From assembly GCA_963693085.1 (NCBI GenBank), contig OY856409.1:1616483711-1616547710 (forward strand): 64,000 bases of DNA. Reading direction: 5' to 3'. Of the stretch, positions 35,601 through 47,600 are shown piece by piece. The notes below the pieces were generated by a model. The model was not told the origin of the DNA, made no database searches, and saw only the letters and a program-made list of their open reading frames with translations. The position numbers and the translations under genes are program-made. The stretch's first letter is position 1; each line of letters opens with the position of its first letter. Origin of the DNA: Alisma plantago-aquatica. Taxonomy: Eukaryota; Streptophyta; Magnoliopsida; Alismatales; Alismataceae.

Positions 35601-38600
35601 GCCACGCAGCGGCGCGCTAGCACTCGACTGCTACCAAGGTTTTAAAAAGCGCGAAGCGGGAAGCGTGCGGACGGGACCTTGTAGCCGATTAATCGCCAGG
35701 CAGGCGATTAAGCGGGCGCTTTTTAGAAAAGCGGGTTTCCAATTCCTATAAACTTTTATGCAAAATTACATACATATGTATAATACTATATTTTTGAAAT
35801 TTCTATACATATCTAAACATTGTACAAGACAATATAAAACACCCAAATAGTTTATAACACAACTATATAACGGTGATTGTATCTATACAATATAGTAAAC
35901 AATATACTTGTCATAGATAAAGCACTCTACACATAAAATAATAAGTATGTACAAGATGTAACTACAATTTTGTATCACATGTTTACATAGCTAAACAGTA
36001 AACATAGCTAGCTTACAAACATATTGTTACATCTTCACATCATCCAATAGTCATACATTACAGCAGTACATTTAATCAAAGTATGCATTCTAAATTAGAT
36101 AATAGTTACCTATAAATTACTTGGATACATCACAAAAATACCATATCATTACAGCTTACATACAAAGTATGCATTCTAAATTAGAACTAAGTATATCATA
36201 GAACATCTAATGTATGCTAGTTTAATATATTATATTCAATACTAATCGATGCATATAATGTACTTAATGTTATATGCTTACATCTGTTTTTAAAAAAAAA
36301 GCGGGCAAAAAGCGGAAAAAAAGCGGGTTAAGCGGGCAAAAAGCGTCCGCTTTTCTCAAAAGTTTTTAAGCGGCGCTTTAGGGTGTTTTTAGGCGGACAG
36401 CACATGTTGGCGCTTAAGCGGCCGCCTAGGACACTTTTTAAAACATTGACTACTACTAGTGCGATCGGGGGCCAAAGGTGGTGGTTAGCCGCACACTGCG
36501 CGGGAGGCAATCGGCCGGGAGCGGTGGCATGAGGGCGGCGGCGTGGTGGGTGACGGCGCGTGAGGTGGAGAGGGAAGGAAAGAGAGAAGAAGAAGAAGAA
36601 GAAGAACGGTGTCGGGAGAGAAAGGGGGTTCCTTTTTGGAAACTAGACGACTGCTCTTGATACCATGTGAAAGAGAGGGTCACAGATTGTCATATATATA
36701 ACCTTGTGTCAAGGTATGATGTAAGCAGACACAATATAACATAAACTAAATCAATGCTAATGGACCTGAAGCCCAATTAACTAATACAAGAGAAAATAAA
36801 TAACATAATATACCACCATCAATAACTAATATGTATGCAAGCCTACAGTTATCTGCAGAATTGTTTGAATATAATTAACAATTCATAAAAGTCTATTGTC
36901 ATTGTATGTATAATCTTGCTAGTACTGCTAGTGTACAATTAAAATATTACAATATAATTTATTTATTTATTTTTTCTATTGATATATAAGTAGTATTATC
37001 TATGTATTCTTGTTATTCAATTAAGCGACTTACAGTCTTTGAAATTATAAAATGAGTTTATGTGGAATAGAGCATGGTAAATGGGATGAAAGTTAGCAAA
37101 GCAGTGAGTAAAGCATGATTAAGTGGAGTGTTTCAAGTGGAAGTAATGCATACTTTCAAAATCCAGTTAGGAAGGGTGAAACACAACTTTGTGGTCATCA
37201 CTAACCATTGGTGTTTTCAAATACAAAAAATCTCGCGGGAGAGGATTGTGTTGTTTACGAATGCAAGGGTGTCCCTCCTGAGATGAAGCGGGATAGTAAT
37301 GGATACATGAATATGTTTGTTGAGAAGAAAAACAAGAGGGAGAAAGAATATAAGGATTTGGAAAGTGAGGTGGGCGTGGTGAAAAGAACAAGCATAAGGT
37401 TGTAGGCCTACTAGATGATATTTCACAAGAAACCCGAGGATGTAGTTGGCAAAAGGATTTTTCATCAAAGTGAACAATAATAAAAGATAAGGTGACGACG
37501 AAAAGGAGACCCAAGACATGCAAACACATAGCAAGGTATGAGGCCGGTAAGATAACTAATAAATGTCGATTACAATGCTACATGCACAATTAGTCAACTA
37601 CACATCCAAACTCATGATTGCAATTGTTTGCAATTTAGTATACTAACAAACATCCTAGTGAATATTGTGAACCTTCAGAGCTTCAAGGTGATGTTGGAAG
37701 AGATAGGTCAATTAGGATCGAATTTGAAGGGACTATCTTACTAAGAGTTGAGGAAGTCATTACTTAAACAAGAGGTTGAAGTTAGTAAGAAAGTGCTTAA
37801 ACGACAAAGGGAAAAATGGAAACAAAGGGGTTGCTCCTGGAGGATAAATGGTTGGACAGACAAACGCAATAGGGTCACCATGAATATCTGTGTCAACAGT
37901 CGACTACAGAATTTTTTTATTAAGCCAGGAGGTCACCTTATTCATCCTACCCTGCTCATGTAGGCCAAACTAAGAAAAAAAATTCACATCTACCATTCCT
38001 GGAAATGTTGGAGAAGGAAGCAGCGGAGGCTAATCCGTTCATCAGGGCTAAATCCAGTTCCACTGGGTCAAGTATGAGTTTCCACCCATTTTTAGGAAGG
38101 GTGGGAAACGTCCAGAATGATTCTTGAACTCCGATTTGTATTTCTCCCTGCAAAATTTGGCCCATATGGATTTCCTTACCAATATTTCCCAACATGCTTT
38201 ATAAATAAACGAGGAGACAATTTTCATCTGGGTAATGTCTAGGCCGCCACATCAACTTGGCATGGTAATGTGATCCCATGCGACCCGTGCTCGCTTGTTG
38301 TTTCCTTTTTGTTTGCCCATAGAAAATTCGACATCATGGTATCAAGTCGTTTGGCAATACCTTGTGGAATCCATGTTGCTGCCATAGTGTACAAAGTCGT
38401 GGAAGCCAACACATGCTTAATAAGAAGCTTACACCCTGCAAAGGGTAGATACCATGTCTTCCATGACACGATCTTGAACTTCATCTTCTCCAGGACAAAT
38501 TCGTAATCCCTCAACCTCGTCCTTCCAAACACAATGGGAATTCCCAAGTATGTGAAGGAACTACTCGATGTCGATACTCCCTAGTGTTGACGCAATGGTC

Positions 38601-41600
38601 GATGAAGCCCCCAAGTCCTCCATGCCAGGAAGACATTGTGATTTTTCTTGGTTAATGGACTGCCCAGTATGCATTTCATAATCCTTAAGGATGTCGGTCA
38701 CTCGTTGGAGGGGGCAGGGGATGCGTTGAAGAACACAATGTTGTCAGTGTATAAGAGAGTTATCAGCGCTGCTCCATGACCTATGGTGATGAACCTGCAA
38801 ACTTCTCTATTGTGCACAACTGACGATAGTTTGCGGTAGAGGATCTCTTTGAAAATGGTGAATAGGAAGGGGGATAGTGGGTTACCTTGCTTCAACCCCG
38901 TCTCCATAGAAAAAAAACCTGCAATAGCTTCTCCTAACGTGACACTGGCCCACGAGTGATCGAAAAAGCTAAGGCATAGTCGAGCAGTTTCAGGCATCAT
39001 GCCAAACCTCATGAGGATGTCCCTCAAAACACCCCAGTCAACCTTGTCATATGCTCGAGACATATGTAATTTGACAACCACGTTTGGGTGTGAACCTCCT
39101 CTGCGAATAGCATGAACAAGTTCTCGTGGGAGACATATGTGATTAGAGATGTCCCTGTCTTTAACATATGCCCCTTGTTCCTCGAAGATGATATGTGGTA
39201 TCATGGGAGTAAGCATGTTGCTTACAACTCTAGCCATGATTCTAAGAGCTACATATGGATATTGGCCTAAAATTTCTCACCAGGTCAAGAGGGTGCTCGG
39301 ATTTAGGAATAAGAACAATTCGACTGCTCATTAAACTCTTATGGCATAAACCTCCTTTAAAGAAGAAATCAACCGGCTAATGAAATCAACTCTAATGATA
39401 TCTCAAGCTGCTAGATAGAGCGTCAGCGTGAATCCGTCTGGACCTAGTGCAGAATCTCTCGCCATCATCTTCATAGCGAAGAGGATCTCATCTTCTGACG
39501 GCACTGTTGTGATCGTTATATTATTGTCTGTGTCGAGAATCAGTTGAATCAAAGATAGGGTCTTTGTTGGGATCGTCGACAACATAGGGGAGGGAACTGA
39601 GAAAAAAGATTTGAAGAAAATGGTTGTTGAGTTCGCCAACTCCGTTGGGGAATCGATGATGGAGTCGTCAGATAGCATCACCTCTTGCACTACGTGTTTT
39701 CTTCTCCTAGCTTTGACGACAGTGTGATAGAAGGAAGTGTTTCGATCCCCGTCATCAAGTCAGTTGATCTTGGATTTCTCTTTCATTAAGGCTTCTTCTT
39801 GAGCTAGGATAGCATCCAATTCTACTTTAGCTTTCTTCATAGTGTTCTCATTGTCACTTGAGGGGTTCTCATCGAACTCAATCTTGGTGGTATGGATAAT
39901 GTCTTCAAGGTCCTTTTTCTTTTGTGTAATATTGTCGAACACCTCCCGGTTCCATGATTTGAGGTGACCTCCTAGGTTCTTGAGTTTGGAGTACAATCGA
40001 AAAGACGGGCCTCCTTGTGTGTTTGATGTCCATCCTTATTCGATGGATTCCAAGCATCCTAGGTGTTGTAAGCATATACCTTAGAAGGAGAAAGGTGTCT
40101 AATATCTTTTTGCAACCTACAGGACGATGCACGCCATCACAGGGCAGTGGTCGGAAATTTGTAGCCTGGTCAGATGTTTTGAGATACTAGTTGGGGCACA
40201 CGAGAGCCATAAAATATTAACCAGGACCTTGTCTAATCTCTCCCACATAGTCGGGGTATATAATGTTGTTTATTGACCCAAGAAATCTGCTGCCTTCAAA
40301 TGGTAACTCGAAAAGGTTGGCATCAATGATGAAGTTGTTAAATTCCAGCATAGCCTGGAAATCTGGTGGATTATCTCCCCTCTTCTCCTCTAGCTTCCTA
40401 ATCACATTGAAATCACCCGTGATTTCCCAATTGTTGTCTCCTATACTACGCGACAGATCAATCAATGAGGCCCAAAGATCACTCATGTTGTACGTTGAAC
40501 AATTGGCGTATATAGTGGTGATGTAGGATGGGGTGCCTGAGGAACCAATGATCTGTATGGTGAGGTGTTGAGAATGCTTTTTATATACTGTCAGCTTGAG
40601 GGTTGAGTCTGCAAAGAACCAGATCTTTCCTCTTTCTTCTTCATTATCTCTTGACCAATCTAATTTAACAATGTCTAAAAGTTTCTCTGATCGGTTGGCG
40701 TGCAGAAAATGTTCCATCAAACATACTACCACTGCCATATGCTTGCTGCAAATTCAACCCAGAACTTTGTGGGTTGGATTATTTGATGCTCCCCTTATAT
40801 TCTAGAACAAATGATTGAAACAATTCATAAAAAAGAGTTGTCAGAGCATCTGTGAAAACATCCATTGACATCAGAAGCTTCCTCGTCTCTGATCCTCACG
40901 TCTTCGATCATCGTCTAAGTAGTCGACTGTCAAGAGGTCACCTTCAGAGTAGTACCTAGATGTGCCTCTATCCCTTCTAATGTCAAAAACCGACCTCTGC
41001 CTGGGTCGCAGTCCCCTCTGTGATCGACTATGGCCACGCTGTGAGCGGTCTCCATCGGAATGGCCTTTGCTACGTCTCCGTCTCGAAACAGGTTCATAGT
41101 AATCGAACCTCATAAAATCTTCCAATTTTCTATGAGGGTGGATAGTGTGTGTTCCTTCATCGTCTACGACTATCCGCCGAGGAGATCGGTTGTGGGATGC
41201 ATCCTCATGGATGTCGTGTTCCATTTGTGTGGGAATCAGGACGGTCAATACATGTGGACTCCGATCAAGCACTGCCTCAGTTTTTGCTACTTTTAAGGCT
41301 TCTATCGGGATCCCACTTCTCTCCCTATCTCGTTCAGATGGAAGTGGTTGCAGCCCACCTCCGCTTTAGCGACGATGTGGAGTTTCACTATACTACGGGA
41401 AAGATGATGAGTAAGAGAGACGAACAAGGGTATGTCTTCGTTGAAGGCTTCTACCAAGATAAGGATGCCAGATGTGTCGTGTCTATTTCTTTGCCAGTTT
41501 GAGATCCATATGAGATCCCCGAACGATCTAACAATCTCATATATGGATTCATTGTTCCTGTAAAAGATGGGTACATCGGCCAACTAGAACCAAACAGCTT

Positions 41601-44600
41601 GTTTCTTCTCTGCCATGCCTCCATCTAGCATTGGACGAAGCAGCAGATTGAGATGTCAAAACTTCATAACACCTCCATCCAGGGCTTTTAGTACATTCGT
41701 GGTAGAGAGGAAAAATTATCGTGTTTCGGCTCGAGTAGCAGTAAATATCCACAGCTTGTGACCATGTCTGCCTGAGGAAAGGAGAGAGATTTTCCCAAAC
41801 TACTTCGCTTGGCCATACGATGCCTACTATGAATTTCATTGAGTCCAACTGTCGATGTCTTGAAGGATCATCTGGATTTAACTTGACGGCGGTCTGCTTC
41901 AGAACGTGTTGTGGTGCCCCATCGACTTATGACCTCTTTCCTTCAACAATTCGCCACAGCCCTACACGGAAGTAAGATCCCCCCATCTTTCAGCCTGAAG
42001 GCACGTAGGGGTGCCTACCTTGCTTGGCTGCCCCCCTGGCCGGGATTCCTTGAGGGAGGGTCGGGAAGACGAGGTGAGATTGAAGTGGTGGTTGTATAGT
42101 TGCATGGGTGCTTGTCGTCAGCATCTTCGGGGGAGATGACCAGGTCGTTTGCATATGTAACAAAGTTTCTCGTTAGGGCATTGAGCTTGTCAGTGCCCCG
42201 TGCCCAAACACTTGTGGCAAGCATTACGTGGGACGTCAAAAAGAGGCTGCTTCCATGGGGTACGCCCCGTCGCCTCCACCGTAGGTAGTGGGTTATGTCG
42301 CGATTCTGCCATGTCACCCATTGAAGTTCCAACGTTCGTTGTTGTTAAAACTCCCTTAGAAGGGCCAACGTTCGTCGTGGTAGAGTCTGGCTCAGTGGAG
42401 AAAACACGACGAACGTCTTGGATGGTTGCCTCAGGTGAAACAGCGGATAAGATCGCCTCTTGTCTTCTTGCCACCACAACCTACATGCCTTCAGGCTGAA
42501 AGATGGGGGGATCTGACTTCTGTGTAGGGCTGTGGCAAATTGCTGAAGGAAAGAGGTCATCCTCCAAGTCGAGGGGTTGGGGAAACACATCACTATCGGG
42601 CAGAGGGTCACAACGGAGATTAAGTTCCTGGAGAGGGTTGACTCAGCCGAACTCCTACCTTGTCCAACTCATCGGAGTATCAGAGTTCATTTGAGAACAA
42701 ACCCTATTCAGCCGTTGTATTTCTTACCGCAAAGCCCACCTTGCCTGGCTGCCCCAGATTTCAGCTTGGCTAGGAACTACATATGCCTAAACTGTTATCA
42801 ACGTCAAGAGAAGCTACATGCCATCAGCGGCTTGCCAGAGGGAGCCTAGAGCCCTAGGGGAAACATTGCCAATGTGCCGCCAGTCGTTCTACTCGCACGC
42901 CAATCGACTACGCCTTTATTATTCAAAGGCAATCAATTGTTCGATTCAGGTGGACTATGTTGAGTATATACACTACCTTAATGATACCGCGATCGAGGTA
43001 CCAGAAGAAAATGTAGAGATGGTGGTAAGTGACAATTTTCCAGCTAATCTTACAGCAGGGCGTCAATTGATAAGGAAGCAAAACAACAATCTTTTGGTCC
43101 CCATGTCTCACATTGCATTGAATAGATGTTGGAGGTCATTGGAAAGCTGACCAAGGTGCAGAATGTTATCAAAATGACCAAGAACTCGCAGTTTTTGGGT
43201 ACAGCCACAATATGACATTGGGAGTATCGTGAGAAGTTTCCTTTAGTGACACTTGGTGAGGTCGGGCGGCAATGGACTTACTACATCTTTTCATAGCTTA
43301 AATATTCACATGAGTACATGACAACTAAGAAGGTTGTCTCTTATGAATGGAAATTTGCAAATTCTCCAAGCTACCAAAGGGAATGAAAGATGCAACAACT
43401 GTAGTTGGATTTAAACTTTGGAAGGAGTTCCATTGTTGCTAAAATATTTTAGACGTTTGTGACAATTGTGAGACTAGTTGATTGTGAGAGAACACTTGTT
43501 ATGGACTTCATACGCTCAGTTAAAAATATACACTAGAAATGCTTGAAGTAAAATCAAGTTTGATGAGCCACTCCATAAGGTGCTTCAGGTAATCAAAGAT
43601 AGACTGGACAACAAGGTTTGTTGCCCTTACAGCTGCAGATAAGTTATCACTTTTACAGGTTTGAACCATTGTGTATGTTTTAAAATAATGTAGAAACTAA
43701 CACTCTGACACTAACAATATGCAAGGGCTCTTTTGAATTTATTCATTTATTGGATAAACCCTACAACAAAAAGCAAATCTCACATAATGGATGTTCAAAG
43801 GGAGTGCATTGAGACGTTTTATCTTGGGTCACACGTCCAATGAAAATATAAGGAAGCATTTACCAATTAGACACGCGTTTAGTATGAAATATAAGGAAGC
43901 AACTACCAGTGTGCCACACAAAGATGAAATATAAGGAAGGAGTTATCGACGTATAGAAATCAGTCGATGTCCTTTAGAAGACTAGTTGTAGTCAAACAAA
44001 GAAATGATCGAGACATGGATCTAGGTTTGAACAATGCATCAAATTATTAGTAGCATAATGATTTGTAATCTTAACTTCGTTTTCTTTGACTATGCAATGA
44101 AATGGTAGAATAACTATGGATCGTGTATCTCTTACTTGTAAAGAATGGTCGTAGAAGGTGTTGAACATGACTTGCTCATCATAAGATAGGGAGAAAAAAG
44201 TACGTTCAAGATGGTGTGTTTGGGACAAACTGAATAATAAATATTTCCCTATTTCTTCTTTGTAAACTACTTCATAATTGTTATTTTCTTTTTCAAATTT
44301 ATACAAAAAAGGAGATAGTGGTTGGATGTGAAGAAGCTAGAAGCATTGTTGTTCATTCAATTTAATCTCAAACTGAAGCAGTGGAGGAGAAACACAAAAG
44401 GGGCGAAGATCCCAAAAAGTCTGAGACTAAGATAGGGCTTAAGAATGCACAATAGACCTAGATCTAAATGAAGAAGAAATCTATCAAGGTGTAGGGATAA
44501 CTTAAGGAACAATGGCGAAAGCTAGTGGGGAAGCAAAAGCATCGAAACCAGCAAAACACAAGGGTTGTTACTCTTCAAAAGTTTAGAGTATCCACACTAC

Positions 44601-47600
44601 TTCACAGTCAAATGCAAAGAAGAAAACCTGTGTACAGTACGATGATGTTGATTTGATGGTGATAATCAGGATAATTTGGACTTTGAAAAGCATTGAGGAT
44701 GTCGAAATGACTAGCGGGATGGGAGCAAGGAAGGTGGATGACTAGTTTTAGTTAGACATACAAATGATTGTGACATGGATACAGGTTTGGCCATAGCATC
44801 GTACCATTAGCTATGTAATAACTTCAGTTTTTTCGGTTATGTAATATGTCAAAAAATGTGGTTAATGAGATAATCCCTTGTATGCTTCTTATTGATAGAT
44901 GGGCAAACCTTTTCCCTACATATATGAGAAGGAGATACAAGGAAACGGACAAAAGCTTAATGGATTAGGAGTCAAGACACTAATGGGACTGATAGACTTG
45001 AGCTGATATAGAAAATAGATAAAATACTCATATATTCTAACACTACCCCTCAAGTTAGAGAATGGAAAATCACATGACAAACTTGTAGAATGACAAAAAG
45101 ATAGACATGACCGCAAAAGCAACCATACAGACTCAAATATTAAAAAGAATCTGCCATAGAAGAATATTTCTCCCCCTCAATTTAACAATCAACCACTCAA
45201 CACTCAAACACCCCCTCCCCCTCAAATAAATAATCCACAACAAGTACAAAGGCAAGTGATGGGAGCTTCTTGATAAAAAGGAAGTGGCATCTAGAGCAAT
45301 TGTAAACAACAGCATGTAGGCACAAGTGTCATGAAGCAGATCGGAGAGTGTTGGAACACAATTAAACCAAAAAGTGTTGGCACACAAAAGGTAGTACTAG
45401 TCAATATGCTAAACAATACCACAAAGCAAATAGTAGCAAATGTGACATAGCCGGAATGAATAACCCATTGCATAAAGATGCATACAGAAACAAGATTCTA
45501 AGATGTATAGTAGGAGAATAATGACACTCTATTATATACTTATAACACCTGCAAACATAAGTCACCAAAGAAATCATCATTATCTTCTCTCTTCATATAG
45601 TTCCCATCACAATAGTTGAGAACACAATTCATAAAGTGTTAGGTCACAGTCCAGAAAGTGTTGGGTCACAGTCTAGATAGTATTGGGTCACAAGCAAATA
45701 GTAGTCGAAGTGCATATAAAGCACGGACAAGTGAACACAAATAAAGCACAAACAAAAGATAGTGCAAATGCACAAAGTAAGAGATGAAATGTGCTAAATA
45801 GAACAAGTAAGAATGACGTCGTCGAATAGAAGACCATGAGTGCACAAGCAGATGAAGTATCATCTAATCAACAGATAGCACATGTGAAGTAGATAACTCC
45901 ATAGCAGAAGAAAAGGCAGAATATTATGAACAAGCTCCACAAACTCTTAGTAACAGAAGAACAATCAACATAAAATAGCAGCAGAAGGGAGATCCTCAGT
46001 ATAACAGAACAAATGAATATTTACTCTCTTCATCCTTCATCTATTTGTTCTTCATCTCCTCCTTCATATTATCTCTTTCCTCCATTCTTCCTCTTATGCC
46101 AACCTCGAACAGAATCAGGAGAGTGGTTGGGGTGTAGAGTCACAAACAAAAGGGAGAGGCAATAGATATGTAGGCAAATATGTGGAAAATAACCGATAAC
46201 ACAAATCAGTTTATTACATGGCTCAATTATGTGGATTCGGGTAGAAAAATAAATTGATATTTGTGTGACACCAAAAGTGAGAATTGTTTGGCCCTTGGGC
46301 TAAAAAATATAGGGGTGTGGGAGCGAAGCCCCATGGTACAGATTTGGTCAAAAATCAGACCCAATCAAAGATTCAATTAGCATTAGGCATATAGTATATA
46401 TGTCGGGTAGCACGAGTATTGAGGAGGGAAGAGTATGTGGTAAGGATTGGAACATAGTAAAAGGAAACAACGAAAAGAAAGATAATAGATTGTCTATTGA
46501 AGCCTTGCACCATAGGATAGAGTAACATATGAAGTTGCACGCCAAAAAATAGATCGTTGCGTCGTCAATCGACCGACACTAGATGAAGCAGTGGCAGCTA
46601 ATAACATAGTACATGGCATGTATTCAACACGTTGTGTAGATCAAGGGGCAGAAGTCATCTAGCAAGAGAGACATTTCTAAGATGAAGCGGGGGGTGGGCA
46701 TCCCTGCAGGAAGCCAAGCACCGCAAAGGGGCTAAGGCCGCCTGCAATTGGGGGAGGCTCCTCTTTGACTCTCTCTAGCACGTATGGTTAGGGTTGGATC
46801 ACCGCTTTTATACCATGTCAAACAACGTGGTTGATGGGAAATCCCTTGTATTCCTATATAGAGGAGAGGGAGATGCAAGGAAGCAGACAAAACCCTAATC
46901 AACTAGGACCTGAGACACTAATGGGCCTAATAGGCTTGGCCCACATACAAAATAAATAAAACACTCCTATATTCTAATACAATGTAATGGTGGATCAAAA
47001 ATAGATCAGGTATGCCTTATTTATGAAGAATGGAAGCACAAAAGCCGATATGACTTTTCCATCATCAAGGTGTGAGAAAAAATGGAGTACATTTGACATG
47101 ATGTGTTCAGGACAGACTAAATAATAAATATTTTCCCATTTCTTGCTTTTTTGCTCAGATTTATACAAAAAGGAGAAAGTGGTTGTATATGAAGAAGCTT
47201 GAAACATTGGTGTTCATTCAATTTGCGAAACTCAAGGAGAGGAAGGAGACAAACAAAAAGGATGAAGATCTCAGAGTCAAGGAACTAAACAGGTCTTAAG
47301 ATTGCATTATAAACTTAGATCTAGATTAAGAAGAAATCCATCAAGGAGTAGGGGTAACTTAAGGAACACTTGCAGAAGCTAGTCGGGCAACAAAAGCATC
47401 AAGAAGTAGCAAACAAGGGTTATTACTTTTAAAAATATCCACACTACTTCATAAACAAATGCAAAGAGAATGAGTTGATGGTGATAATGAGGATAATATG
47501 GATTTCAGAAAACATCTTAAAGATGTTCAAACCACTTAGGGGATGGGAGCAAGGACGAAGGATGCTGAAATCTAATTGTGAGGTCATTTTTTCATAAACT

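Larger units (their letters stand above)
33493..36652 (-). other. Copia E leader region, invaded by two hAT elements
   Basis: Minus-strand leader between primer site (36665..36653) and gag start. Non-hAT parts are 33493-33672, 34882-35626 and 36457-36652; they include a (CTT)n run (about 36583-36605, minus) and GC-rich DNA at 35300-35620, without recognisable domains. Confidence 0.55.
37908..42903 (-). mobile_element. L1-type LINE, about 5.0 kb, decayed
   Basis: 8-bp target duplication TCGACTAC (37900-37907 and 42904-42911). The minus-strand 3' end has an AATAAAAAAATTCT tail next to the left copy. It carries ORF1, endonuclease, RT and C-terminal remnants in the L1 order. Removing it and one duplicate restores an open hAT DUF659 frame, which confirms both edges. 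Confidence 0.85.
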
